DNA from: CAVPWP01 sp050789285
Lineage (GTDB): Bacteria; Pseudomonadota; Alphaproteobacteria; Rhodobacterales; Rhodobacteraceae
Direction: 5' to 3'
Assembly (NCBI RefSeq): GCF_050789285.1
Contig: NZ_JBOUVX010000003.1
Location: 124,001-188,000, forward strand
DNA length: 64,000 nt
Shown here piece after piece: positions 8,274-16,998 of the stretch. The position numbers were made by a program, and so were the translations under genes. The notes under the pieces were generated by a model that did no database searches, was not told the DNA's origin, and saw only the letters and a list, made by a program, of their open reading frames with translations. Positions within the stretch are counted from its first letter, which is position 1. Each line of letters begins with the position of its first letter.

Positions 8274-10565
8274 CTATTCGGCGACCTTCACGTCGCCCGT
8301 TTGGCCGCCCGCCTGTGCAAGCGGCAGCAAGATCTCGGCCCGTGCGCCGATCTGGCCCGAGACGTCGAGCGGCTCGGCATCGGCAAGGGTGAGGGTTCCG
8401 TCATGCTCTTCGATGATCTTCTTCACGATGGGCAGGCCAAGGCCGGTGCCCTTCTCGCGGGTGGTCACGTAGGGCTCGAACAGGCGGGCGCGATCCTCGG
8501 GCAGGCCGATCCCGTTGTCCGAGATGAGGATCCGCGCCTGGTCGCCGTCGACCGTCAGCGCGACGCTGATGCGTCCTGAATGGCCGGCGGGGGCGCCTTT
8601 TTCCCGCAGCGTTTCAATGGCCTCGCCGGCGTTCTTGATCAGGTTCGTCAGGGCCTGGCCGATCATCGTCGCGTCGATGTCGCAGAAGACCGGCCCTTCG
8701 GGCAGGTCCACGGCGATCGCGATGTCCTCCTGCGCGGCGTCCTGCAACACGACGGCGTCGCGCACCAGCGTCACAAGGTTCTCGGTCCGCCGCGTCGGCT
8801 GGGGCATGCGCGCGAACTTCGAGAATTCGTCGACGATCCGCCGCAGATCCCCGGTCTGGCGCACGATCACGTCGGTGTACTGGTCGAGAAGCTCGGCCTC
8901 GTCGCCGGCCGAGGCGCGGAACTTGCGCTTGATCCGCTCGGCCGACAGCTGGATCGGGGTCAGCGGGTTCTTGATCTCGTGCGCGATGCGGCGGGCGACG
9001 TCGCCCCAGGCCGCCATGCGCTGCGCCGAGACAAGGTCCGAGACATCGTCGAAGGCGATCACGTAGCCCTCGAGATTGCCCGCCTCGTTGCGGCGGGTCG
9101 AGATGCGCACCAGCAGCGTTTCCTGCGCGCCGTTGCGGATCAGCCTGACCTCTTCCTGCGCCGTCTCGCGGCCGCTGTCGCGCAGACGGTCGAAGACCGG
9201 CAGGAATTCGGGTGCGGCGCGGCCCAGAGGGAGCTCGGCGGGAAGCTCGGAGGACAGCTCGGTCGAAATCGCCGCGCCTTCCGCCGCGACCGTGCCAAGC
9301 AGGGTCGCGGCAGAGCGGTTGATGAAGCTGACGTTGCCGCGATCGTCAAGGCCGATGACGCCCGCCGTCACCGAGGACAGCACCGAATCGAACAGCCGCC
9401 GGCGCCGTTCGATCTGGCGGTTGGTCTGCAAAAGCGCGTCGCGCTGGCCCTTGAGCTGCCGCGTCATCTGGTTGAAGACCCGGCCCAGCATGGCGATCTC
9501 GTCGTCGCCCGTCTCTTCCGGCACGCGCACGTCCAGATCGCCCGCGCCCACCCGCTGCGCCGCGCCGGCCAGCCGCCCCACCGGCCGCGACAGGCGTTCG
9601 GCGAACCACAGGCCCAGCCAGATCGCGGCAAGGATCAGGATGACGGCGAAGCCGAGGTAGAGAAGGCCGAACTCGAACACGAGGCGCCCGCGTTCGCTTT
9701 CAAGCTGGGTGTAAAGCCGCGCGGTTTCCTGGGCGTCGTCAAGCAGCGTCAGGATGCGCAGGTCGACGTCGCGGCTGACATAGAGATAGCGGTCGGGATA
9801 GGCGGCCAGCGCCACCAGGCCGCGGAATTCGCCGACGTCCAGATCCTCGATCACCACGGTTCCGGCGCGGGCGGCCTCGATGTCGGCGGCCGCGGGCATT
9901 TCGTAGGAAAAGAGGTAGGACCGGTCGCCGCGGGCGCGGATCTGGCCCACGCCGTTGATGACGTAGGCCTCGGACAGGCCGCGCTGGACCAGGGGCTGGG
10001 CCTGGCTCAGAAGCTGGCGCAGTTCGCCCTCGCCGATGAAGGGATTGGCGCGGCGCGCGGCGTCGAGATAGTCGGCCAGAGTCTCGACATCGGCGACAAG
10101 GTCGCTGCGCTGGTCTTCGCGATAGGCTTCGGCGGCCGAGATCGACGCCCCCACCACCTGCCGGACGCGGTCCGAGAACCATCCTTCCAGACCGACATTG
10201 ATCGTGAGCCCCGCGAAGATCGCGACCATGACCGTGGGGACAAGCGCGATGGCCGCGAAGACCCCGGTAAGGCGCAGGTGCAGGCGCGAGCCGGCCGATT
10301 TCGCCCGCCGCGCCGCGATCATCGTGGCGATGCGCCCCATCACCAGCGCGGCCACCACCAGCACATAGACAAGGTCGGCAAGCAGCACGAGACGCAGTTC
10401 GAGCGCCGACGCCCCGGCGTCGAGCGGCCCAAGCACAAGGAACGTGGCAAGCGCGAGAAGCGGCCCGAGGATGACCACGCCAAGCGTCGCCCAGTTCTGG
10501 AACCGGCGCTGACGCCGAAGGCGCGCAACCCGCTCGAGCGTTGCCTGTCGAACGCGTCCCGTCAC
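8274..10565 (-). CDS. ntrY: Nitrogen regulation sensor histidine kinase NtrY
   Basis: A membrane sensor kinase of about 763 residues: N-terminal helices, a periplasmic/extracytoplasmic segment, a further membrane helix (VILILAAIWLGLWFA), a HAMP domain (RLSRPVGRLAGAAQRVGAGDL), a PAS domain (about 380-480), the HisKA H-box RRIAHEIKNPLTP, and an HATPase_c domain with N, G1 and G2 boxes (NLIKNAGEA, DNGIGLP, GTGLGLPIVKKI). The frame is open up to a GTG at 10649, but a GTG at 10565 has an ideal site (TAGGAG, seven-base spacing), so the shorter form is preferred. It phosphorylates NtrX and is thought to sense redox or nitrogen state. It follows ntrC by about 100 nt. Confidence 0.93.
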   Translation of the reverse strand: MTGRVRQATLERVARLRRQRRFQNWATLGVVILGPLLALATFLVLGPLDAGASALELRLVLLADLVYVLVVAALVMGRIATMIAARRAKSAGSRLHLRLTGVFAAIALVPTVMVAIFAGLTINVGLEGWFSDRVRQVVGASISAAEAYREDQRSDLVADVETLADYLDAARRANPFIGEGELRQLLSQAQPLVQRGLSEAYVINGVGQIRARGDRSYLFSYEMPAAADIEAARAGTVVIEDLDVGEFRGLVALAAYPDRYLYVSRDVDLRILTLLDDAQETARLYTQLESERGRLVFEFGLLYLGFAVILILAAIWLGLWFAERLSRPVGRLAGAAQRVGAGDLDVRVPEETGDDEIAMLGRVFNQMTRQLKGQRDALLQTNRQIERRRRLFDSVLSSVTAGVIGLDDRGNVSFINRSAATLLGTVAAEGAAISTELSSELPAELPLGRAAPEFLPVFDRLRDSGRETAQEEVRLIRNGAQETLLVRISTRRNEAGNLEGYVIAFDDVSDLVSAQRMAAWGDVARRIAHEIKNPLTPIQLSAERIKRKFRASAGDEAELLDQYTDVIVRQTGDLRRIVDEFSKFARMPQPTRRTENLVTLVRDAVVLQDAAQEDIAIAVDLPEGPVFCDIDATMIGQALTNLIKNAGEAIETLREKGAPAGHSGRISVALTVDGDQARILISDNGIGLPEDRARLFEPYVTTREKGTGLGLPIVKKIIEEHDGTLTLADAEPLDVSGQIGARAEILLPLAQAGGQTGDVKVAE

Positions 10566-10664
10566 GGGGACACTCCTACCTGATGCGCAGCAAGACCGCC
10601 GCGACCGCCATATCGGGTGGCTTCTGGTCCGCTGCGGCGGATCGGCCACTCTCCTGTTGCGGTT

Positions 10665-12044
10665 TTACATCAATTTGCGGCGACGTGTCACGCGAATATC
10701 GAGATCGGTGATCTTCTTGCGCAGCGTATTGCGGTTGATGCCCAGCAGATCGGCGCATTTCGCCTGGTTGCCGCCGGTGGCGTCGAGCGCGATCTCGATC
10801 AGCGGGCCCTCGACCTCGCGCAGGATGCGCTGATAGAGGCCTGGGGGCGGCAGCACGCCGCCGTGCAGGTCGAAGTAGCGCTTGAGGTGCTTGCCGACCG
10901 AGGCCGACAGCTTTTCGCCCTCGCCCCCGCCGACAAGGGGCTCCATCGCCGGCTGGTTGCCCAGCACGGCCTCGGCCTCGGCGCGGGTGATCTCTTCCTC
11001 GGTGCCGGTGACGACGATGCGCCGGATCGTGTTCTCGAGCTGGCGGACGTTGCCGGGCCAGCTGTAGGCGCGCACAAGGTCCATGGCCCCGGCATCGAAG
11101 CGCCGTTCGGGCGCGCCGTCCCGCTCGGCCCGGGCCAGGAAATGCTCGACCAGAAGGGGGATGTCCTCGACCCGCTCGCGCAGGCTGGGCACGCTGATCG
11201 TGACGCCGCCGAGGCGATAGAACAGGTCCTGGCGGAAGGCGCCCGACTCCATCTTGCGCGACAGGTCGGCCTGGCTGGTGGCCATGACCCGGGGCGCGTT
11301 GTCGGTGAAGCTGTCGAGCATGCGGACCACCCGCGCCTGCGCCTCGTCGCCCAGATCGCCGACCTCGTCGAACAGGATCGAGCCGTTGCGCGCCCGCGAG
11401 ATCAGCGTGGCCGGCCCCTCCATCGCGGCCAGGTCGGCGGCCGAGGCGACGACGAAGGGCAACGTGCGCCGGTCCGAGAAGTCGTGGATCGCCCGGGCGA
11501 TCAGCGACTTTCCGGTGCCCGATTCCCCGGTGATGAGAACCGGCAGGTCGGTGTTCATGACCCGCGCCACAAGGCGGTACAGCGCCTGCATCGACGGCGT
11601 GCGGCCGACAAGGGGCAGTTCGTCCTGGGGCCCGCGGACCGTGGTGTCGGTCGTCGGGCGCGCGACCGCGCCCGCCCGTCGCTTGACCTCGAGCGCGCGG
11701 GCCGCGCGCTTCATCAGGTCGGGCAGGTCGAAGGGCTTGGGAAGATAGTCGTAGGCGTCGGCCTCTTCGGCCTGGATCGCGGTCATGATCGTGTTCTGCG
11801 CCGAGATCACGATGACCGGCAGGCCCGGCCGCGCCTTCGAGATCAGCGGCAGCTGCTCGAGCCCGTTGCCGTCGGGCATGATCACGTCCGAGATCACCAG
11901 ATCGCCCTTGCCCTCTTCGACCCAGCGCATGAGCGTGACCAGCGACGAGGTGGCATGCACCTTGCAGCCGGCGCGCGTCAGCGCCTGGGTCAGAACCGTG
12001 CGGATCGTGCGGTCGTCGTCGGCGACCAGAACCGTGCCATCCAT
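10665..12044 (-). CDS. ntrC: Nitrogen regulation protein NtrC, GAFTGA-less type
   Basis: A 459-residue response regulator: receiver domain with phosphoacceptor Asp53 and KPF, AAA+ domain with Walker A GESGTGKS (173-180) and Walker B LFDEVGD, and a Fis-type C-terminal helix-turn-helix (GGNQAKCADLLGINRNTLRKKI). The segment that should carry GAFTGA is shortened to EGPATLISRARNGS, so the sigma-54 contact is absent. This is a known trait of Rhodobacter capsulatus NtrC, which activates with the housekeeping sigma factor. It lies three bases after ntrB. It is predicted to activate glnB/glnA, nifA and urea or amino-acid uptake genes under nitrogen limitation. Confidence 0.95.
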   Translation of the reverse strand: MDGTVLVADDDRTIRTVLTQALTRAGCKVHATSSLVTLMRWVEEGKGDLVISDVIMPDGNGLEQLPLISKARPGLPVIVISAQNTIMTAIQAEEADAYDYLPKPFDLPDLMKRAARALEVKRRAGAVARPTTDTTVRGPQDELPLVGRTPSMQALYRLVARVMNTDLPVLITGESGTGKSLIARAIHDFSDRRTLPFVVASAADLAAMEGPATLISRARNGSILFDEVGDLGDEAQARVVRMLDSFTDNAPRVMATSQADLSRKMESGAFRQDLFYRLGGVTISVPSLRERVEDIPLLVEHFLARAERDGAPERRFDAGAMDLVRAYSWPGNVRQLENTIRRIVVTGTEEEITRAEAEAVLGNQPAMEPLVGGGEGEKLSASVGKHLKRYFDLHGGVLPPPGLYQRILREVEGPLIEIALDATGGNQAKCADLLGINRNTLRKKITDLDIRVTRRRKLM

Positions 12045-12047
12045 TGC

Positions 12048-13145
12048 CTAGCCTTCTCCTGAACTTTTCGGGACCTCGACGCCCTCGTCCTTGGGCGCGA
12101 CGGGCAGCGAGATGCGAAACACCGTGCGCCCGGGCACGCTGTTCACGCTGACCCAGCCGTCGTGGTCCGAGATGATCTTCGACACCAGCGCCAAACCCAG
12201 CCCGGTGCCGTTCTCGCGCCCCGAGACGAAGGGTTCGAAGATCTCTGACGCGATCTCGGGCGGGATGCCGGGGCCGTCATCCACGATCTCGACCTGAAGC
12301 GGAAGGGCCGCGGTGCCGTCCTTCCGGCGCAGGCGCAGCGAGGTGTCGTAGAACGTGCGGATGGTGATCGTTCCGCGTTCGTTGCGCGCGGCTTGCGCGG
12401 CGTTCTTCAACAGGTTTTGGAACACCTGCAGCATCTGGTCGCCATCGACCCAGGTCGACGGCAGCGACGGGTCGTAGTCCTCGACCACGCGCATGTTGGC
12501 GGCAAAGCCCACCTGCGCGGTCTTGCGGGCGCGGTCGAGCAGATCGTGGATGTTCACCGCCCGGCGTTCGGGCGGACGAAGGTTGCCGAACTGCTCGACC
12601 TGTTCGAGCAGCTTCAGGATGCGCCGCGTCTCGGCCACGATCAGGTCGGTCATTTCCTGATCCTCGCCCGAGAGGTTCATCGACAGAAGCTGCGCCGCCC
12701 CGGTGATGCCCGCCAGCGGGTTCTTGATCTCGTGCGCCAGCATCTCGGCCATGCCGATGGCCGATTTCGCGGCGCTCTTGACCGAGTGCGCCCGGTTCAG
12801 CCGGTCGGCGATCTGGCGCGGCTCCATGATCAGCAGGACGAAGCCCGGCATTCCGATCATCGGCGCGATCTGGATGTTGCACTGCACCGGCGGCCGCTCG
12901 CCCGATCCGACGTCGGCGGTATTGATGAAAAGCGAGGACTGGTCGGTTCTTACGCGGCGAAACGCATCTTCGAGTGGGGCGTCGATCGCCAGCGTGTCGA
13001 ACATCGGCTGACCGCGCAACGACCGGACCGAGGCATTCAGGAACAGCTCGGCCGCGGGGTTCACCTCGGAGATGATGTCCCCGGGATCGAGAAGGAACGC
13101 CGGGATCGGCAACGAATTCCACAGGGTTTCGCCGAAGGACTTCAT
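12048..13145 (-). CDS. ntrB: Nitrogen regulation sensor kinase NtrB
   Basis: A 365-residue soluble histidine kinase of usual NtrB/GlnL length: PAS domain (about 10-110, NSLPIPAFLLDPGDIISEVN), HisKA with MLAHEIKNPLAGI, and HATPase_c with NLLKNAAQA, DDGPGIP and GTGLGLALV. It is controlled by PII proteins and phosphorylates or dephosphorylates NtrC. Its start codon overlaps the dusB stop (ATGA) and it ends three bases before ntrC, so dusB-ntrB-ntrC form one operon, as in R. capsulatus nifR3-ntrB-ntrC. Confidence 0.95.
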   Translation of the reverse strand: MKSFGETLWNSLPIPAFLLDPGDIISEVNPAAELFLNASVRSLRGQPMFDTLAIDAPLEDAFRRVRTDQSSLFINTADVGSGERPPVQCNIQIAPMIGMPGFVLLIMEPRQIADRLNRAHSVKSAAKSAIGMAEMLAHEIKNPLAGITGAAQLLSMNLSGEDQEMTDLIVAETRRILKLLEQVEQFGNLRPPERRAVNIHDLLDRARKTAQVGFAANMRVVEDYDPSLPSTWVDGDQMLQVFQNLLKNAAQAARNERGTITIRTFYDTSLRLRRKDGTAALPLQVEIVDDGPGIPPEIASEIFEPFVSGRENGTGLGLALVSKIISDHDGWVSVNSVPGRTVFRISLPVAPKDEGVEVPKSSGEG

Positions 13146-14143
13146 GCCGCCTCCGCCACGCCGTCAAGCGCCAGCCCCAGAAGCGAAAGCGTCCGCGCCG
13201 GATCACCCGAGGTCAGCACCTCGCGCCGCAGCGCGGGCGGGGTTCCGGCCGCGTCCATGTACCAGCCAAGATGCTTGCGGATCACCTTCGACCCCAGCGC
13301 CGCGCCATAGAAGGCGAGCGTGTCCTCGAAATGGCCGCCCACCAGATCGGCCAGCGCGCGGCCCGCAGGCGCCGCAGGGCGCCCCCGCCCCGCCAGCGCC
13401 GCCGCGATCTGCGCCAGCGCCCAGGGCCGGCCCTGCGCACCGCGCCCCACCATGACGCCCGCAGCGCCCGACTGCGTCAGCGCGCGGCGCGCCGTGGCGG
13501 CATCGACGATATCGCCATTGGCGATGACCGGAATGCGCACCGCCGCCCGCACCGCCCGGATCGCGGCCCAGTTGGCCGCGCCCTTGTAGAACTGGCACCG
13601 CGTGCGGCCGTGGATCGTGACCATCCGCACGCCGGCGGCCTCGGCGCGGCGGGCGATCTCGGGGGCGTTCTGCGTCGCGTCGTCCCAGCCGAGGCGCGTC
13701 TTCAGCGTGACCGGCACCGTCACCGCGCCAACCACGGCCTCGATCAGCCGAAGCGCGTGATCGGGCGTGCGCATCAGCGCCGAACCCGACAGACCGTTCG
13801 TCACCGTCTTCGCGGGGCAGCCCATGTTGATGTCGATGACCCGCGCGCCCATGCCTTCGACCATGCGCGCGGCCTCGGCCATCCAGCGCGCCTCGCGCCC
13901 GGCAAGCTGCACCGCGGTCCCTTCGACGTTAAGGCCAAGCTCGGCCTTCTCGCGCACGCCGGGCTTGGCCTGCACCATCTCCTGGCTCGCCACCATCTCG
14001 GACACGACAAGGCCCGCGCCGAATCGCTGCACGACCCGTCGAAACGGCAGGTCGGTGATTCCGGCCATCGGCGCCAGCAGCACGGGGCTGTCCAGAGGCA
14101 CGCCTGCCACTTCGATGGTCAGTTGCTCATTCCTTGTGCACAT
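13142..14143 (-). CDS. dusB: tRNA dihydrouridine synthase DusB (NifR3)
   Basis: A 333-residue flavoprotein. The TIM-barrel entry motif VLLAPMAGITDLPFRR, the catalytic Cys segment DINMGCPAKTVTNGLSGSALM, the RNA/FMN loop TIHGRTRCQFYKG and the GDI/GRGAQGRPW phosphate-binding ends are all present. It reduces a uridine in the tRNA body using FMN and NADPH. The frame is open back to 14194, but the ATG at 14143 (MCTRNEQLTIEVAGV) gives the usual length and has GAGG just before it. It is the first gene of the dusB-ntrB-ntrC operon; R. capsulatus nifR3 is the same gene. Confidence 0.94.
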   Translation of the reverse strand: MCTRNEQLTIEVAGVPLDSPVLLAPMAGITDLPFRRVVQRFGAGLVVSEMVASQEMVQAKPGVREKAELGLNVEGTAVQLAGREARWMAEAARMVEGMGARVIDINMGCPAKTVTNGLSGSALMRTPDHALRLIEAVVGAVTVPVTLKTRLGWDDATQNAPEIARRAEAAGVRMVTIHGRTRCQFYKGAANWAAIRAVRAAVRIPVIANGDIVDAATARRALTQSGAAGVMVGRGAQGRPWALAQIAAALAGRGRPAAPAGRALADLVGGHFEDTLAFYGAALGSKVIRKHLGWYMDAAGTPPALRREVLTSGDPARTLSLLGLALDGVAEAA

Positions 14144-14255
14144 GGCCCTCAGGTATCGCGCCAGAGGACGAATGGCAAATGCCCACGGACACAACAGGTG
14201 GGCCAGACGTAACCTGCCGCTTTTTTGGGCAGCACGGGGGTGACGGCGCAGCGCA

Positions 14256-14284
14256 TTGTCTCTGCCCCGGGCAACGCCTAGACA
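14256..14284 (+). promoter_or_regulatory. Putative promoter of ispDF-pgpA-cinA
   Basis: TTGTCT, a 17-nt spacer, then TAGACA, with the predicted transcription start about 18 nt before the ispDF ATG. The TAGA-type -10 is common in Rhodobacterales. It is a match by eye, moderate at both hexamers. Confidence 0.4.
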
Positions 14285-14308
14285 GGGCCCGGCAGACCGG
14301 AGGCAAGC

Positions 14309-15460
14309 ATGACCAACGCGGCGGTGATCGTGGCGGCCGGGCGCGGACTTCGCGCCGGCGGCGGCGTGCCGAAGCAGTGGCGCGATCTAGGCGGGCGGCC
14401 GGTGGCGGTGCGCACCCTCGACGCCTTCCGCGACCATCCGGGGATCGAGAGGATCGTGCTGGTGCTGCACCCCGACGACATGGACCGCGCGCCCGCCTTC
14501 GCCGATCCGCCGGCCGTGACGGTCGTCACCGGCGGGGCGACCCGGCGCGACAGCGTGCTGGCCGGCCTCGAGGCGCTGGAGGGCCAGGGGATCGCGCGCG
14601 TGCTGATCCACGACGTGGCGCGGCCGTTGACGCGCGCCGCCACGATCACGGCGGTTCTGGCGGCGATCGACACCGGGCCGGGCAGCGCGCGGGGCGCGGC
14701 GCCGGCGCTTGCGGTCACCGACGCGCTCTGGCGCGGCCAGGGCGGCGAGGTGACCGGCGCCGTGGCGCGCGACGGGCTTTGCCGCGCGCAGACCCCGCAG
14801 GGCTTTCCCTATGACGCGATCCTCGCTGCACACCGCGCGCATCCGGGCGAGGCCGCCGACGACGTCGAGGTGGCCCGCGCCGCCGGGATCGCGGTCGCCA
14901 TCGTCCCCGGCGAGGAACGCAACCTCAAGATCACCACGCCCGAGGACTTCGCCCGCGCCGCAACCTTCCTGGGAGGGACCATGGACATCCGCACCGGAAA
15001 CGGCTTCGACGTGCACGCCTTCGGGCCCGGCGGCCACGTCACCCTCTGCGGGGTGCGCCTGCCCTTCGACCGGGGCCTCGAGGGGCATTCCGACGCCGAC
15101 GTCGGCATGCACGCCCTGACCGACGCGATCTACGGCGCGCTGGCCATGGGCGACATCGGCCGGCACTTCCCGCCCTCGGACCCGCAGTGGAAGGGGGCGG
15201 CCAGCCACATCTTCCTGGCCCATGCCGCCGACCTCGCCCGGACCGAGGGCTTCACCCTGACCCATTGCGACGTGACGCTGATCTGCGAGCGCCCGAAGAT
15301 CGGCCCTCATGCCGTTGAGATGCAAGGCGAACTTTCCCGGATCATGGGTGTCGATCCGGCCCGCGTCAGCGTCAAGGCCACCACCTCGGAACGGCTGGGC
15401 TTCACCGGCCGCGGCGAAGGGATCGCGGCGCTGGCCACCGCGACGCTGGTGCGCGCATGA
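14309..15460 (+). CDS. ispDF: Bifunctional IspD/IspF (MEP pathway)
   Basis: A 383-residue fusion of two enzymes of the non-mevalonate isoprenoid pathway. IspD (about 1-222) shows the CTP-binding start AAVIVAAGRGLRAGGGVPKQW and HDVARPL. IspF starts near residue 225 (MDIRTGNGFDVHAF) with the metal-binding Asp-x-His of GFDVHAF, GHSDADV and the end motif TTSERLGFTGRGEGIAA. Such fusions are typical of alphaproteobacteria; IspE, which acts between them, is encoded elsewhere. It produces 2-C-methyl-D-erythritol 2,4-cyclodiphosphate on the way to quinones, carotenoids and undecaprenol. It has a good ribosome-binding site (GGAGG) and its stop overlaps the pgpA start (ATGA). Confidence 0.96.
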   Translation: MTNAAVIVAAGRGLRAGGGVPKQWRDLGGRPVAVRTLDAFRDHPGIERIVLVLHPDDMDRAPAFADPPAVTVVTGGATRRDSVLAGLEALEGQGIARVLIHDVARPLTRAATITAVLAAIDTGPGSARGAAPALAVTDALWRGQGGEVTGAVARDGLCRAQTPQGFPYDAILAAHRAHPGEAADDVEVARAAGIAVAIVPGEERNLKITTPEDFARAATFLGGTMDIRTGNGFDVHAFGPGGHVTLCGVRLPFDRGLEGHSDADVGMHALTDAIYGALAMGDIGRHFPPSDPQWKGAASHIFLAHAADLARTEGFTLTHCDVTLICERPKIGPHAVEMQGELSRIMGVDPARVSVKATTSERLGFTGRGEGIAALATATLVRA

Positions 15461-15948
15461 GCCGGATCATCGCCACCTTCCTGTACGTGGGGCTTCTGAA
15501 ACCCGCGCCCGGCACCTGGGGATCGCTGGCCGCGTTGCCGGCGGCCTGGGCCGTTCACGCGATGGGCGGTCCGATCCTTCTGATCGCCGCCACGCTCGCG
15601 GTCGCGGCGGTGGGCTGGTGGGCCACGGCGGTCGAGATCGCCGGCGCCGAGGACCAGGACCCGTCGGAGATCGTGATCGACGAGGTCGCCGGCCAGTGGA
15701 TCGCGCTCTGGCCGGTCTCAGTCGGCGCGGCGATGGCCGGAACAGGCTTTACCGCGCTCTGGCCCGGGATCCTGACTGCCTTCCTGGCGTTCCGCCTTTT
15801 CGACATCTGGAAACCGGGGCCGGTGGGCCTGGCCGACCGGCAGAAGGGGCCCACGGGCGTCATGCTCGACGACATCGTGGCGGGCGGACTTGCGGCGATG
15901 GTGGTGGCCGTCGCGGCGGTCTTTGCCCATCTGGTCATCGCGACATGA
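15457..15948 (+). CDS. pgpA: Phosphatidylglycerophosphatase A
   Basis: A 163-residue membrane phosphatase. It has the signature KPAPGTWGSLAALP near the N-terminus, DPSEIVIDEVAGQ with the acidic metal ligands, and the later FRLFDIWKPGPV and DDIVAG motifs, plus several hydrophobic helices. It dephosphorylates phosphatidylglycerophosphate to phosphatidylglycerol in the inner membrane. The start overlaps the ispDF stop and the stop overlaps the next start, so three genes are translationally coupled. Confidence 0.95.
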   Translation: MSRIIATFLYVGLLKPAPGTWGSLAALPAAWAVHAMGGPILLIAATLAVAAVGWWATAVEIAGAEDQDPSEIVIDEVAGQWIALWPVSVGAAMAGTGFTALWPGILTAFLAFRLFDIWKPGPVGLADRQKGPTGVMLDDIVAGGLAAMVVAVAAVFAHLVIAT

Positions 15949-16415
15949 GCCTTGCCGCGGATCTTGTTGAAACCGCGCGATCTTCGGCGACGATGATCGC
16001 CACGGCCGAAAGCTGCACGGGCGGGATGGTGGCCGCCGCGATCACCGACATCCCCGGCTCCTCGCGCATCTTCGACCGCGGCTTCGTCACCTATTCGAAC
16101 GCCGCCAAGACCGCGATGCTGGGGGTCGACCCCGCACTGATCGATCGCCACGGCGCGGTCTCGGAAGAGGTGGCGCGCGCCATGGCCGAAGGTGCCATCG
16201 CGCGATCCGATGCCCGCCTCGCGGTCTCGGTCACCGGGATCGCCGGCCCGGGCGGGTCCGAGACCAAGCCCGAGGGGCGCGTCTGCTTCGGGCTGGCCAG
16301 GGCCGAAGGCGTCACCTCGCAGACCGTCGATTTCGGGGCGCTCGGCCGCGACCGCGTGCGCGCGGCGGCCCGCGACCACGCGCTGCGCCTGCTTCTGGAC
16401 GCGCTGCGGCCCTGA
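15945..16415 (+). CDS. CinA-type nicotinamide-nucleotide amidohydrolase
   Basis: A 156-residue single-domain protein equal to the C-terminal domain of CinA (PncC). Diagnostic motifs are TAESCTGGMVAAAITDIPGSS with the catalytic Ser/Thr region, GFVTYSNAAKTAMLGV, HGAVSEEVARAMAEGA and VTGIAGPGG. It deamidates NMN to NaMN in pyridine-nucleotide salvage. The COG1058 half of full-length CinA is absent, as in many alphaproteobacteria. It starts inside the pgpA stop codon (ATGA), last of a three-gene unit, and is followed by a large palindromic repeat that may act as its terminator. Confidence 0.92.
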   Translation: MSLAADLVETARSSATMIATAESCTGGMVAAAITDIPGSSRIFDRGFVTYSNAAKTAMLGVDPALIDRHGAVSEEVARAMAEGAIARSDARLAVSVTGIAGPGGSETKPEGRVCFGLARAEGVTSQTVDFGALGRDRVRAAARDHALRLLLDALRP

Positions 16416-16417
16416 GG

Positions 16418-16470
16418 TCTTCTTGGCGGAAATATCCCGGGGGTCCGGGGGGCTGGCCCCCCGGACCCTG
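16418..16470 (+). repeat. Dispersed palindromic intergenic repeat, copy 1
   Basis: It starts with TCTTCTTGGCGGAAATATCC, then a perfect 13-bp inverted repeat (16441-16453 and 16456-16468, arm GGGTCCGGGGGGC) with a two-base loop. Two related elements occur at 22661-22707 (reverse orientation) and 26079-26145. It lies just after the cinA stop, between convergent genes, where it could act as a terminator or mRNA-stabilising hairpin for both. Confidence 0.75.
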
Positions 16471-16481
16471 CACCCGGCGGG

Positions 16482-16925
16482 TCAGCCGTAAAGCTCGGCC
16501 GCGCGGCGCTCGAAGGCCCGCACGATGCGCTGCATGGCATCGTGAAAGACCACACCGATCACGCCCTGCAAGACCTTGTTACGGAATTCGAAATCCACGA
16601 AGAACTCGACGTCCGAGCCGCCCTCGGCCGGCCGGAAGCGCCAGTTCGATTCAAGGTACCGGAACGGCCCGTCCAGATACTCGGTATCGATCCGCATCTC
16701 GTGGGGAAACAGCGTCACCCGGCTGCCGAAGCGTTCGCGGAACACCTTGAACGAGATCACGAGGTCGGCCTCCATGATCTCGGCCTCGCCCTGCGGCCGG
16801 CGCGAGCGGATCCGTGCCGCCGCGCACCAGGGCAGGAATTCGGGATAGCGCGCGACATCGGCCACCAGATCGTACATCTGCCGGGGCGTGTAGGGCAGCG
16901 TCTTGGTCTCGGAATGCGTCGGCAT
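16482..16925 (-). CDS. RatA / COQ10-type SRPBCC protein
   Basis: A 147-residue START-like (SRPBCC) protein with MYDLVADVARYPEFLPWC near the start and VDFEFRNKVLQ near the end, the pattern of the RatA/Coq10 family. Members bind ubiquinone or related lipids and support respiration; the E. coli homologue was also described as a ribosome-association toxin, a role not expected to hold here. The frame is open much further upstream (to 17147), but the ATG at 16925 gives the usual length and the upstream part has no family similarity. It is divergent from hpt. Confidence 0.88.
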   Translation of the reverse strand: MPTHSETKTLPYTPRQMYDLVADVARYPEFLPWCAAARIRSRRPQGEAEIMEADLVISFKVFRERFGSRVTLFPHEMRIDTEYLDGPFRYLESNWRFRPAEGGSDVEFFVDFEFRNKVLQGVIGVVFHDAMQRIVRAFERRAAELYG

Positions 16926-16998
16926 CGGTCGCTGTGGCTGGTGACAGTTCCGCCCGAATACGTAGACTGTGGGCAGGAAATCAAGGGGGAGCGTCCGG

